Part shown: positions 53,639 to 62,776 of the stretch, in pieces
How positions within the stretch are numbered: the stretch's first letter is position 1
How the letters are laid out: each line of letters begins with the position of its first letter
Source: Proteobacteria bacterium UBA981
Lineage (GTDB): Bacteria > Pseudomonadota > Gammaproteobacteria > Ga0077536
Length of the DNA stretch: 64,000 nt
Direction of reading: 5' to 3'
Assembly: GCA_002292285.1 (NCBI GenBank)
Contig: DBBP01000008.1
Location: 1-64,000, forward strand
Program-made: the position numbers and the translations under genes
The notes under the pieces: model-generated
Told to the model about the DNA's origin: nothing
Database searches by the model: none
Seen by the model: the letters and a program-made list of their open reading frames with translations, nothing else

Positions 53639-54040
53639 ATGACTGCCGCAGCCCAGTGATTCGGCTGCGCAGGAGCCGCATTCGGCCAGCGGGCAATGGG
53701 GCATTCTCGTCTCAATGCTCAGTCGGCCGGGTGGCATTGTCCAGGCGTGGCATTCCGCCCACCGTCACGTGTCGGCTTGGCGGGATATCGAGAACAATGC
53801 CGCCCGCCCGCCGCGTCTGGACAAGCCTTACCTTGAAACTGCCCCGTGGCTGGCGATTATCAGCCGAAGGCTTGTCGCTGTTTGCCAACAACGGTTTGCC
53901 GGCGGTCACACCGCGTTCGCGATGTTGACCGAACGTCCGCCGTCGCGACCAGAATGGCAGGCAGTATTCCCTGCACGATGGGGCGGCCTATCCGGATTAC
54001 CTGCCTGCCCAAAAGCGCGACATGAGGATAGCGACGAGCT
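53639..54040. other. Intergenic gap (402 bases) with a hairpin
   Basis: A 7-bp stem (CGCAGCC 53647-53653; GGCTGCG 53663-53669, 9-base loop) lies directly after the CoA-transferase stop. A 109-codon frame at 53715-54044 that overlaps the next gene by GTGA looks random in composition. No gene is accepted here. Confidence 0.5.
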
Positions 54041-55075
54041 GTGACGCCTGAATCATCGCACGAAGCCCAGGGAGCGCCGTCCGCACATGCGCTGGACGAA
54101 AGTTCTCCGCGCGCTCCGAATCTCAACTTTAATAATCTGCTGGTTAGCTTCCGCAACCGTATGGCTTGTACGGTTAGCGATGTTCTCGTCCTGTTATTTG
54201 TACTCGGCTTGGCCGGAGATTTTTTACGCGCCACCGTCTTTCCTGCGGAAACTAATTTAAGGCCGCTACTGGTCGGCCTGGTCGTGCTTTACTTCGCCTT
54301 GAGCTGGTCTAGTCGTCTGGCCGCAACGCCGATTCAGTGGGTATGGGGCCTGCGGGTCGTGGGCTACGACGGTCACCCGCTGTCGTTCGGGAAGGCGCTG
54401 GTGCGCAGCGCGCTGGTCACCGGATTGGTGGCGGCTGCATTTACCAGTTTTCGCGTGTTGGAGGAGCCACTGATGGCCACGGTCGCCGCGGTCGCTTTTC
54501 TGATGTTATTTTTGGCCGCAATTACCCCCTACAAGCAGGCCGCGCCCGATCTTTTAGCGCGCTCACTGGTGGTGTATCGGCGTGAACTGAAAAAGCCTGA
54601 CGTTCAAGCGGTTATCGGCGACTTGTCGAACGCGGGCCGATTGGTGCGGCGGGCTGGATTCTGGCTGCGCGTTGATGATTTGATTCTGGACGTGCTGACG
54701 CTCGGTTTCCCGATCGTGATGCTGACCGTGGCCTTGCCCGTGCATCACACTAAAAATCTGAGCGGGCGGGTAGCGTACGCGATGACGCAGACCCAGCCAC
54801 TAAAAATCGCGGTCGAAGAATATTACGCCGAATACGAGCGTCTGCCCGCCGATGCCGCAACACTTGGCACGGGAGAACGCCGGAACTACCCGGATGGCGG
54901 CTTTTACGCCTTAGAGACTCATGGTGCGATACGCATTCGTTTTGAGGTGAAACCCAAACTCCGCGACGGCTCGCTGCGCCTGACTCCGGAAATCGTCGAT
55001 GAACGAGTTGTCTGGACCTGCCGTTATGAAGGGGATATCGAGCCCCGGATTCTGCCATCGAGCTGCCGGGACTGA
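54041..55075 (+). CDS. RDD-family membrane protein with pilin-like C-terminal domain
   Basis: A 344-residue protein starting at GTG 54041. The first part is an RDD domain: FRNRMACTVSDVLVLLFVLGL, RPLLVGLVVLYFALSW and WGLRVVGYDGHPLSFGKALVR, with four or five membrane helices. From about 235 on it changes: a hydrophobic helix VLTLGFPIVMLTVALP runs into SGRVAYAMTQTQPLKIAVEE and YYAEYERLPADAATL, as in the alpha-1 helix of type IV pilins, and the end has LRLTPEIVDERVVWTCRYEG and LPSSCRD, like the disulphide-bonded D region of pilin heads. No prepilin peptidase site is seen. Function unknown. Confidence 0.8.
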   Translation: MTPESSHEAQGAPSAHALDESSPRAPNLNFNNLLVSFRNRMACTVSDVLVLLFVLGLAGDFLRATVFPAETNLRPLLVGLVVLYFALSWSSRLAATPIQWVWGLRVVGYDGHPLSFGKALVRSALVTGLVAAAFTSFRVLEEPLMATVAAVAFLMLFLAAITPYKQAAPDLLARSLVVYRRELKKPDVQAVIGDLSNAGRLVRRAGFWLRVDDLILDVLTLGFPIVMLTVALPVHHTKNLSGRVAYAMTQTQPLKIAVEEYYAEYERLPADAATLGTGERRNYPDGGFYALETHGAIRIRFEVKPKLRDGSLRLTPEIVDERVVWTCRYEGDIEPRILPSSCRD

Positions 55076-55244
55076 GTTGCTGTCGATTCTGACTCAGGAG
55101 GCGAAAGCCGTAGGACGTGCTCGGTGGTGCGGGACCGGGACTTGGCCCGCTCGGGTACCGCGCCCGAAGTTTCTCGTCGCGGTGGCTGCAAACTCGAACA
55201 GCTCTACCCCCGGGGACGATAGCCGTTGTGCCTGTCGTTCCGAT

Positions 55245-56843
55245 TCATTTGAGCACAAAGCCCTCGTAATTCGAGGTCGCAACGTGCTCGCACTTGTCTC
55301 TGAACATCGGCGCACCACCAGCGTAGAGTGAAAACGTTCGTGCCTTACCCGGGATATTTGTGCCCATAAACCATGACTTCACGTCGGCCTTATCGAACAG
55401 AAAATCGCGGGTCAGTGCGTCAGAATCTTCCGTCCAGCGCTGCGCCGCCTCGGCGGTCGTCTCAATCCGGTGAAGTTCGTTGCGTTGCATGTGGTCGAGG
55501 CAATCGCGTATCCACTCGACGACGACTTCCGCGCACCGTGGGACGTTGCAAAACACGGCGCCGTTGGCAATGAACAAATTCGGAAAGCCCGGCGTCATGA
55601 CCGTTAGATAGGTCGTCGGTCCGTCTGACCAGGCTTGCTCGAGAGTTCTGCCTGATTCACCGCGCACGTTCATACGCGTCAGCTCACCGGTTATAGCGTC
55701 AAATCCGGTGGCGTAAATAATTACATCAAGCTCATGGTGACCCGCAGCAGTCATGATCCCTTGCGGGGTAATCTGTTTAATCGGGTGCTCCCTCACATCG
55801 ACGAGTGAAACGTCGGCGCGGTTGTAGGTCTCGTAGTAGTTTGTTTCGAGCGGGACGCGCTTGGCCCCAAATGCGTGATCGGTGGGGATGAGCTTGTTCG
55901 CAATCTCAGGGTCATCGACTCGTGCACGAATCTTTTCGCGGATGAACTCGCAGTAGGTTTCATTAGCGCGTTCATCGACCATGATGTCGGAAAAATTCGC
56001 ATGCCATTTGGCGAAACCAGGCTGGGCCCAAATTTCTTCATAGAAGGCGCGTCGCTCGGTGTCGTTTACATCGAACGCTGAGCGCGGGTCGGCATCGTGA
56101 ATGAAGCCGGCATAGGTCTCGCGGCAACGTTTAAATATATCTGCGTAGCTCCCTTTAATGCGCGCCTGCTCCTCGTCCGTGATAGGTCCGTTTCGCAACG
56201 GCAGGCACCAGTTAGGCGAGCGCTGAAAAACGCTCAAGTGCCCCGCCATCTTTGCCATCTCCGGGATGAGTTGCACCGCTGTCGCGCCGCTGCCGATGAT
56301 GCCGACTCGTTTTGTACTGAAGTCGACAGGTTCTTTCGGCCACCGCGACGTGTGGAATGACGTTCCCTGAAAAGATTCGATGCCGGCGATGTCCGGCATA
56401 TGGTGGGCGGACAGAATGCCGACTGCGGCGATTAAGAACTGTGCGTTCGCTGCGCGACCGTCGTCTGTTTCAACTTCCCAGCGGTTAGTCGCGGCGTTAT
56501 AGCTTGCAGCAGTGATCTTCGAATGAAACTGGATATGCGGGCGCAGTTCGAACTTGTCGGCAACGTAATTCAGATAGCGTTCCGTTTCCGGCTGGCCGGA
56601 AAAATGCTCTTTCCAATCCCACTCCTGCAGCAGCTCTTCGGAGAATTCGTAACCATAGGTATAGGACTCTGAGTCGAAGCGGGCGCCAGGATAGCGATTC
56701 CAGTACCACGTGCCACCGACACCGCTACCAGCTTCGTAGATTTTCGCGTTCAGACCCAACTTGCGTAGTGCGTGTAGTTGATAGAGACCGGTTACCCCGG
56801 CGCCTATGATTAAGGCGTCGAGTGATTCAACTGAATTGTCCAA
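55245..56843 (-). CDS. Flavin-containing/Baeyer-Villiger monooxygenase (cyclohexanone monooxygenase-like)
   Basis: A 532-residue FAD/NADPH monooxygenase. Motifs: DALIIGAGVTGLYQLHALRKLG, GVGGTWYWNRYPGARFDSES, the Baeyer-Villiger fingerprint FQGTSFHTSRWPKEP, RVGIIGSGATAVQLIPEMA, and GFDAITGELTRM. These are the features of type I enzymes such as cyclohexanone monooxygenase. The start is TTG at 56843, supported by AAGGAG nine bases upstream; no ATG fits. It lies alone on the left strand, convergent with the RDD gene. It may turn cyclic ketones into lactones, for which the MBL-fold hydrolase would be a candidate next step (inference). Confidence 0.93.
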   Translation of the reverse strand: MDNSVESLDALIIGAGVTGLYQLHALRKLGLNAKIYEAGSGVGGTWYWNRYPGARFDSESYTYGYEFSEELLQEWDWKEHFSGQPETERYLNYVADKFELRPHIQFHSKITAASYNAATNRWEVETDDGRAANAQFLIAAVGILSAHHMPDIAGIESFQGTSFHTSRWPKEPVDFSTKRVGIIGSGATAVQLIPEMAKMAGHLSVFQRSPNWCLPLRNGPITDEEQARIKGSYADIFKRCRETYAGFIHDADPRSAFDVNDTERRAFYEEIWAQPGFAKWHANFSDIMVDERANETYCEFIREKIRARVDDPEIANKLIPTDHAFGAKRVPLETNYYETYNRADVSLVDVREHPIKQITPQGIMTAAGHHELDVIIYATGFDAITGELTRMNVRGESGRTLEQAWSDGPTTYLTVMTPGFPNLFIANGAVFCNVPRCAEVVVEWIRDCLDHMQRNELHRIETTAEAAQRWTEDSDALTRDFLFDKADVKSWFMGTNIPGKARTFSLYAGGAPMFRDKCEHVATSNYEGFVLK

Positions 56844-57198
56844 AATTTCACGCTCCTTGGGCCGCTAGATGACCCATTTTAAAGCGGTATCGCGGCTGCT
56901 GCGACTGCCGGTGGTGAGAGCGGCAATCGCGTCGCGCCATTCGGCGGTGCTCAGCTAAGACAAATCCGGGACTAAGCGAGTGGCTATGAAGTGGGTGGCG
57001 CGGTGTCACCATAAGCAAGACGCGATTCAACCGAGGCCTAAAACCGAGAATGCGTGATGCGAGACGTTATCGATAGAACTATAGAAAACATCGAATCGTT
57101 GATCGGGCAAGGCCACTGGCGATTGAGCACCGGCGCGCAGTGTCGGTTTGGTGTGTTGGTCAAAGCGGGTAGCCCCGCGGACGACGGGCTGGGCCCTG
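56844..57198. other. Intergenic gap (355 bases), nothing recognised
   Basis: Between the flavin monooxygenase start and the end of the leftward GGDEF gene. Short frames are present but have no family pattern. The promoter of the monooxygenase is presumably here. Confidence 0.4.
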
Positions 57199-59085
57199 TC
57201 ATTCTTCCGATACGGTGACGCAGTTTCTGCCTGCCGCCTTGCTTGCATAGAGCGCTCGGTCCGCAGCGCCAATCAGGGCGGCGGCGCTAACGTCCGCGCT
57301 TGGAATTATCGAGGCCACGCCAACGCTGATGGTCACCACGCCAATTTTGTCATTGAGCTTGTGTTCAATTCGCAGAGCCTCGACCGCGGCGCGCAAGGCG
57401 TCAGCAAACAATCTAGCTCCGTGGACGTCGGTATCAGGCAGCAGGACGGCAAACTCCTCGCCGCCATAACGCGCCACGTCATCGGCCTCGCGTTGCACGC
57501 TTCCAGCCAGACACTGTCCCACCGCGCGCAAACAGTCGTCACCACGTTGATGGCCGTAGTTGTCGTTAAATTGTTTGAAGTGATCGATGTCACAAAGGAT
57601 GAAAGCCAACGGCTGCCCGTCACGTTGGAGGCGGTTCCACTCAGACCGCAGACGGTCGTCGAGATGGCGGCGATTGTGTATGCCGGTTAGCGCATCCTCT
57701 CCCGAGAGACGTTGTAGCGCCTCGTTTGCGGCCACCAATTCATGAGTGCGCGCTTGCACCTCATGTTCCAGGTCCCGGTTGATTGCCTGCTGCGCTTTTA
57801 GCAGATCGTTCTGTGTATCTTCTTTCTCTTTGCGCAGACGATTGAGTCTGTCCGCCAACGAAAATGAGAACAGGACGACTTCGAACAATAAGCCTGCGAA
57901 CGCGAGTCGCAATGTCAGATCGTTCGCCGGAATCACTTGGAGGTACGCAAGACGATTAAGCGCTCCACCAATGAAAAAGACCGACCAGCCCAGCACGAAG
58001 TAACGTGCGGCCCGAGAACCGCGGGCCAGCGCGGCAATGCCCGTGCCGAGCCCGACGAACATGAAGGCGAGATTGATCAATCTGCTGTAGTCGGCTGCTC
58101 GCTCCACTTCCAAGGTCACGGACACGGCAGCGTATACCAGTGCGAGCTTGGCGATAACCGCGAGGATCCGGTCCCATCTGGGCAGGAGTTGGGGGGTACC
58201 AAGCACCGTACGGCAGAACTGAAGGCCGAAGAACCCTGCTACGTTGCTGGCGACGTAGAGCATCTGTCGGTATGTGCTTCCGTCAATGGATGCAGGAAGG
58301 TAGGTGTGAGCGAAGCCCAGCACGATGAACGTGCTCATCGTCATGGTGGCGACGTAGGCCACGTAGTACAGAAACGACACGTCTCGTGTACCGATGTACA
58401 AGAAAAAGTTGTAGGCAAACATGACGAACAACGCCCCGAGCAGCCCGCCAAAGACCAGCTGATCTCGCTCGGTGGCATGGCCGAATGCTGCTGGGCGCCA
58501 AAGCGAGAGGCGAGGCGCATTCAGGGCCGAATCCGGTTTTATTCGCAAGTAATAGCTTGCGGGAGCAGATGCCTTTGCTAGCGTGAACTCGAGGGCCAGT
58601 TGCCAGCGCGGTTGGGAGACGTCCTCCGGTGCCATCGCATACCCGCCGGTGATTCGCTCATATCCGCTACCGGATGGCGATGGCACGTAAAGTGTCGCTT
58701 CTCGAGTTTGCCAGGGTTCAACATGTAACAGCAAAGCTTGAGCACGGCCGCTGATGTTGCGCAGCTTGAAACGAAACCAGTGGCTGGCCTCGGTCGCGCC
58801 TAAACGAAACTCTGCGGGCATCAGCGCAAAGTGGGCCTCTGTGACCGCCTCCAGACTCGCGCGACCTGTCGAGTCCTCGAAGTGTTCGAGGTGCCGGTGT
58901 AGCTGGTAGATGTCGCGGTCCCCGGAAATCTGCAGGGCTGGTGCCGCGTAGGCGAGCGATGTCACCACGCAACAAGCGAACACGACTAACCAAACGGTGC
59001 GATTTCGCAAATGATGGCGTTGATGAGGAGCGTTGATTGGCACTGAGCGGACGGTCAAACGAACTCTGCTGAAAACGCTCAGCAA
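57199..59085 (-). CDS. 7TMR-DISM membrane diguanylate cyclase (GGDEF)
   Basis: A 628-residue regulator. An N-terminal signal or anchor (WLVVFACCVVTSLAYA, about 32-47) leads to a periplasmic sensor like 7TMR-DISMED2, with SHWFRFKLRNIS. Seven hydrophobic helices follow (about 210-400: GLLGALFVMFAYNFFLYIG and on). A coiled linker (RLNRLRKEKEDTQNDLLKAQ) leads to the C-terminal GGDEF domain with ILCDIDHFKQFNDNYGHQRGD and ARYGGEEFAVLLPDT; the RxxD inhibitory site READ stands five residues before GGEEF. It should make cyclic-di-GMP with product inhibition. The large second cyclic-di-GMP protein is at 25916. Confidence 0.95.
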   Translation of the reverse strand: MLSVFSRVRLTVRSVPINAPHQRHHLRNRTVWLVVFACCVVTSLAYAAPALQISGDRDIYQLHRHLEHFEDSTGRASLEAVTEAHFALMPAEFRLGATEASHWFRFKLRNISGRAQALLLHVEPWQTREATLYVPSPSGSGYERITGGYAMAPEDVSQPRWQLALEFTLAKASAPASYYLRIKPDSALNAPRLSLWRPAAFGHATERDQLVFGGLLGALFVMFAYNFFLYIGTRDVSFLYYVAYVATMTMSTFIVLGFAHTYLPASIDGSTYRQMLYVASNVAGFFGLQFCRTVLGTPQLLPRWDRILAVIAKLALVYAAVSVTLEVERAADYSRLINLAFMFVGLGTGIAALARGSRAARYFVLGWSVFFIGGALNRLAYLQVIPANDLTLRLAFAGLLFEVVLFSFSLADRLNRLRKEKEDTQNDLLKAQQAINRDLEHEVQARTHELVAANEALQRLSGEDALTGIHNRRHLDDRLRSEWNRLQRDGQPLAFILCDIDHFKQFNDNYGHQRGDDCLRAVGQCLAGSVQREADDVARYGGEEFAVLLPDTDVHGARLFADALRAAVEALRIEHKLNDKIGVVTISVGVASIIPSADVSAAALIGAADRALYASKAAGRNCVTVSEE

Positions 59086-59656
59086 GCATACGCAACTGTG
59101 CAGCGCTTACCTACCGCTTTGGATGGATCGCTTTCCGCATTCAAGCTCCGTCCCAGCTAGTCGAAGCAGATTCACTCTTCCGTGAGCAGGTGCTGCGGCT
59201 ACCGCCCGACGGGCGCTCAGCGTATTCGCGCACCCTCATCGCAAGATCGGCCGGTAACAGTACGTGCTTGTTGAGATATCTCCAAAGGTTCCCCTATCTC
59301 TAGGAACATGGTTTCAAGTCAATTGTTGGGTGTCCCATTCTTGCTTTCTGCTAGTCGCGTCCTTGCTGTCCTTGCTCTTGTTTGGGTGGGTTAAGAGTTA
59401 CGGGACACCCATGTTTTGAGAGCGGCGCCCCCCTTTTAAAGCACGGGGCAAAGCTTGTGAGCGTGCCCGCGGGTGGGAAATTGGCGTAATGGGCAATCCA
59501 AGGGCGGACGCTTCTGGGAGTCCGGCTTTCTTCACTAATTTCCGTAACGATTGCTCGATAATTACGGCGGCCGACACAAAGTGGACATCAAACCGGACAT
59601 ATAGGCGGACTAAATCTGTTTATACGGGGGTACAAATATATGATAAATATATATTT
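59086..59656. other. Gap (571 bases) with inverted repeat and direct repeats upstream of fic
   Basis: The gap holds two structures: a 10-bp inverted repeat TGGGTGTCCC/GGGACACCCA at 59327-59336 and 59402-59411, and GGACAT-type direct repeats from 59583. Composition towards the Fic gene becomes A+T-rich. No gene is recognised. Confidence 0.5.
59327..59411. repeat. Inverted repeat TGGGTGTCCC / GGGACACCCA
   Basis: Ten bases at 59327-59336 are exactly complementary to 59402-59411, with a 65-base interior rich in C and T on one side. No coding sequence lies between. It could be a mobile-element end or REP-like remnant; there is no transposase nearby to support this. Confidence 0.3.
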
Positions 59657-59691
59657 ATGGATGAATTCAAAGCGGACATAAAAGGGGACAT
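59583..59691 (+). promoter_or_regulatory. Phased GGACAT repeats around the fic start
   Basis: GGACAT occurs at 59583 and 59595, then GGACTA at 59607, each exactly 12 bases apart. Two more copies, at 59674 and 59686, again 12 apart, lie in the first codons of the Fic gene. Twelve-base phasing of a hexamer suggests several contacts of a DNA-binding protein on nearly one face of the helix; the winged-helix tail of the Fic protein is the natural candidate. This is inference. Confidence 0.5.
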
Positions 59692-60895
59692 TGTCGATCC
59701 TGAAGATCGCGGAGAATCAATATCCTCGATGGAACCGGTGCTGCTCCAAGGTACTAGCCGGTTTCGCGACGAACTAGCGGATTTGGCCCTTGAACTAGCC
59801 ACTAAAGCGATCGGGTTTCGAAGAAGCCTGCCAGCAGGCGTTGTGAATTCGCTTTCCGATCTCATACGGTCGATGAACTGCTATTACAGCAATCTCATAG
59901 AAGGGCACGATACGCATCCTGTCGATATAGAACGGGCGCTGAATGAAGATTACAGCCAGGATCCTGAAAAACGTGATCTACAGCTTGAGGCCCGTGCTCA
60001 CATTACGGTGCAGCAATGGATCGATAATGGCGGCCTTGATGGTCGAATCACCTCGCTCGATGGTTTGACCGAAACCCATCGGCGATTCTGCGAATTGCTT
60101 CCTGACAGTCTCCTGTGGGTGGAGAATGCTGATACAAGCGAGCGGATAAAAATCATACCGGGCGCATTACGACATCGCGATGTCAAAGTGGGGCAGCACG
60201 TCGCTGTTAGCGCCGGGGCCTTACCTCGCTTTCTGAGGCGCTTTGAAGAAGCCTATAGCGATCTCGGGAACGTGGACGCCATTGTCGCAGCCGCAGCAGC
60301 TCACCATCGCTTTCTGTGGCTCCACCCGTTCCTCGATGGGAACGGGCGGGTGGCCCGGCTGATGTCTTATGCCTTATTGCGAGAGTCCCTGGATACGGGT
60401 GGCATATGGTCAGTTGCAAGAGGTCTTGCTCGCAATGACAGTACCTACAAGAGACACCTCAGGGCCTGTGATGCGCTGAGTAGAAATGACCTGGACGGCA
60501 GAGGAAATCTCAGTGAAGAATCGCTAGCCGAATTTGTACGCTTTTTTCTCGCCACCTGCCTTGATCAAATTGATTTCATGGAAAAGCTTGTTCAGCCTAA
60601 CAAGCTCAAGAACCGCATCCTGATGTGGGCAGAAGGGGAGGTTCGAGATGGCGCGCTACCGGAAAAATCCAAGATCGTATTAGAGGCAATTCTCTACCGC
60701 GGTGAACTTTCCCGCGGTGAGATTCCCAACTTGCTCGGAACGACTGAACGGCAAGCCAGACGGATCACGTCGGTGCTGATTGATCTGGGCGTGCTCGCAA
60801 CCGAAAGTACCAGAGCGCCCCTGAAGCTAATTTTCCCAGCATCTCTGGCATCGTTCTGGATGCCGGGCCTATTTCCTGAATCACCGACGAGCTAG
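59657..60895 (+). CDS. Fic-domain AMP-transferase with N-terminal inhibitory motif and C-terminal winged helix
   Basis: A 412-residue Fic protein starting at ATG 59657; the frame is open further upstream but those residues are not family-like and no Shine-Dalgarno is seen. The inhibitory motif (S/T)xxxE(G/N) is YYSNLIEGHD (S78, E82, G83), placed before the Fic core, so this is a class II, self-inhibited enzyme. The active site is LHPFLDGNGRVARLM (H223 to R234), the canonical HPFxxGNGRxxR. The C-terminus has a winged-helix segment, REGVNL-type, with RGEIPNLLGTTERQARRITSVL. It likely AMPylates a protein or acts as an isolated regulatory enzyme; no antitoxin gene is next to it. Confidence 0.92.
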   Translation: MDEFKADIKGDIVDPEDRGESISSMEPVLLQGTSRFRDELADLALELATKAIGFRRSLPAGVVNSLSDLIRSMNCYYSNLIEGHDTHPVDIERALNEDYSQDPEKRDLQLEARAHITVQQWIDNGGLDGRITSLDGLTETHRRFCELLPDSLLWVENADTSERIKIIPGALRHRDVKVGQHVAVSAGALPRFLRRFEEAYSDLGNVDAIVAAAAAHHRFLWLHPFLDGNGRVARLMSYALLRESLDTGGIWSVARGLARNDSTYKRHLRACDALSRNDLDGRGNLSEESLAEFVRFFLATCLDQIDFMEKLVQPNKLKNRILMWAEGEVRDGALPEKSKIVLEAILYRGELSRGEIPNLLGTTERQARRITSVLIDLGVLATESTRAPLKLIFPASLASFWMPGLFPESPTS

Positions 60896-61092
60896 TTCAG
60901 TGCGGACGCTCGTCGTTGGCAGTTCGAAGCTAACCGCGGAAGCGCGCTAAAACGCTTGCCAAGTAGGGGAGCGACTAAGGCGCCAACGGCGCGAGCGAGA
61001 ACGAGGTGCCGGAATTATTGAACCACTGGTACGCAACGCTACTGGAGGGTGGCCACGAATTGCCTTGCTTACACCGCGGCCGACAGGATTTT

Positions 61093-62250
61093 CTAAGCGC
61101 CGTCAGTCAACCAATCGATGTCTTGCGCAGAACATTCGGTCGGCGCGGCAAATCCCTCCCGTGTCGTGCACTCAAGCTGGGCGGGATTGTGTACGCCGGG
61201 CAACTCGCCACCGCTGGCGAGCGCGTTGGATTCGAGGGTGTAGGGCGAGTCACAGACCTGCGCGTGGTCTTTGACCTGACCTACCAGCAACCCTTCCGCA
61301 GCGAGTTTTTCTTCCCAGTGCGCTGCGCTTTGTGCCGCAAGCAGGCTTTCCAACTCGGCAATCAATTCCGTTCGATTGTCTATGCGTGATGGACCGGAAG
61401 CGAAACGCGGATCGGTAGCAAGCTGCGCACCGCCGATTGCTTCCACGAAGCGCAACCAGTGCGCATCGAGATAGGCGGATATGACAATCGCACCGTCGCC
61501 ACAACGGAGCAAATCGGCAGGGGCAGCGAGCGGGGCGCTGTTGCCGCTACGCGGTGCCTGATGACCTGTCATCTGGAACTCGGCCAGCGGCCCGGTCTGC
61601 AGGTGTAGTGCGACATCGTACAGACTGACCTGCACGTGTTCACCGCTGCCTTTGCGCTCGCGGCGTAACAAGGCGGCGAGAATGCCATGGCAAAGCGCAT
61701 GCCCACTTGCCGCGTCGACCATCGTGAAACCGACTTTCATTGGCTGCTCGGCCGGCCCGGTCAGCGACATGATGCCGCTCTCGGCTTGCACAATCAGATC
61801 AACGCCGCGTTTATCGATGGTGGAGGCCGTCCAGCCGAATCCTGAGATCGAGGCGTAGACCAGTCGCGGGTTAAGCGCGCGCATGGCGTCAGGACCGAGC
61901 CCGAGCCGGGTCATTGCGCCGGGTCGGGACGACTCAATCATCACATCGGCGCCTTCGATTAGCCGCTTCGCCTCGTTGAGCTGGTCCGGGTCGCGCAGAT
62001 CGAGTCGTATCAGGCGCTTGCCACGGTTGTAACCCAGGAACACTGGCGACACGGGCAAATCCGTCGCAACTTGTGAGCGCAATAAGCGCACGTTGTCGCC
62101 GCCGGGTGGTTCGATTTTGATGACTTCGGCGCCATAGTCGGCGAGCAGTAAGGCCGCCGATGGTGCGGCCACCATCTGAGAAAATTCGACGACGCGAAAC
62201 CCACTCAGGGGTAGGTCATCCCGGGGTGTTGATGCCGTTGGTTCAGTCAT
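61093..62250 (-). CDS. CaiB/BaiF (family III) CoA-transferase
   Basis: A 385-residue family III CoA-transferase. Seen: GFRVVEFSQMVAAPSAALLLADYGAEVIKIE, RGKRLIRLDLRDPD, VMIESSRPGAMTRLGLGPD, YASISGFGW and VGFTMVDAASGHALCHGILAAL, the last with the nucleophile Asp. The ATG at 62250 has no strong Shine-Dalgarno. It is leftward with the NTF2-like gene upstream, 60 bases away, and the flavin monooxygenase beyond, so the three are probably one transcript. Its CoA donor and acceptor are unknown. Confidence 0.9.
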   Translation of the reverse strand: MTEPTASTPRDDLPLSGFRVVEFSQMVAAPSAALLLADYGAEVIKIEPPGGDNVRLLRSQVATDLPVSPVFLGYNRGKRLIRLDLRDPDQLNEAKRLIEGADVMIESSRPGAMTRLGLGPDAMRALNPRLVYASISGFGWTASTIDKRGVDLIVQAESGIMSLTGPAEQPMKVGFTMVDAASGHALCHGILAALLRRERKGSGEHVQVSLYDVALHLQTGPLAEFQMTGHQAPRSGNSAPLAAPADLLRCGDGAIVISAYLDAHWLRFVEAIGGAQLATDPRFASGPSRIDNRTELIAELESLLAAQSAAHWEEKLAAEGLLVGQVKDHAQVCDSPYTLESNALASGGELPGVHNPAQLECTTREGFAAPTECSAQDIDWLTDGA

Positions 62251-62309
62251 CGACTATGCCGCATCACAGCGCAGCCAGCGGACCAGCCAGTTCGGTCCTC
62301 GCGTTCGAC

Positions 62310-62702
62310 TTACCCATAATCGTGATACTCGGTGACGAGATTGCCCTCAAAGACATAGATTGAGCAGAGCTGTATTTCGATTAACTCTCCGTCCGCGCCG
62401 ATGCCTGGAATATCAGTCGTCGCGAGACCACCCCAGGTATGCGTGCGCACGACCGTGTTGCCCGACTCAATAACAGATTCAGGTTCGCTGAGCTTGCGGT
62501 CCGGCACCAGATTGCTGGCAAAGGTCTTGAGCGTTTCGATGAAGTCGTCGGCGTCGTTGTGTTCGAAGTTACGGTTGTGGTGGCAAAAGTAAAATTGCGG
62601 GGCCAGAAATCCGCGCAGGCGCTCGAAATCCTTCTCGTTATAAGCGTTGACCATGTCGTCAATAATTGCGCTTAATCCGTCGCTGGAAGAATCAGTACTC
62701 AT
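62310..62702 (-). CDS. NTF2/SnoaL-like domain protein
   Basis: A 130-residue alpha+beta barrel protein. Seen: IIDDMVNAYNEKDFERLRGFLAPQFYFCHHNRNFEHNDADDFIETLKTFASNL with the typical helix and strand order, then TVVRTHTWGG and LCSIYVFEGNLVTEYHDYG. Members are small isomerases, dehydratases or binding proteins. The N-terminal MSTDSSSDG is preceded by AAAGG. It lies between a family III CoA-transferase and a flavin monooxygenase, and may act on their product; no catalytic residues are assigned. Confidence 0.82.
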   Translation of the reverse strand: MSTDSSSDGLSAIIDDMVNAYNEKDFERLRGFLAPQFYFCHHNRNFEHNDADDFIETLKTFASNLVPDRKLSEPESVIESGNTVVRTHTWGGLATTDIPGIGADGELIEIQLCSIYVFEGNLVTEYHDYG

Positions 62703-62776
62703 AAGAATTAACCTTTTGTCGCTAATGACCGCGCAGCCGAATTATAGGCTGCCGCAGGTGCCCGTTGTCGCGCATA

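Noticed and set aside
53715..54044. 109-codon frame overlapping the RDD gene start by GTGA
   Set aside because: The overlap looks like coupling, but the translated sequence has no protein-like pattern and there is no Shine-Dalgarno.
59583..59691. CRISPR or iteron origin
   Set aside because: Repeats are only six bases with 12-base spacing, no spacers of constant length, no cas or rep gene.
59657..60895. Classical Fic/antitoxin (FicTA or Doc/Phd) pair
   Set aside because: No small antitoxin gene is adjacent; the inhibitory motif is in the same polypeptide, which removes the need for one.
61006..61389. Rightward 127-codon frame over the 61093 CoA-transferase
   Set aside because: Antisense shadow of a clear family III CoA-transferase.
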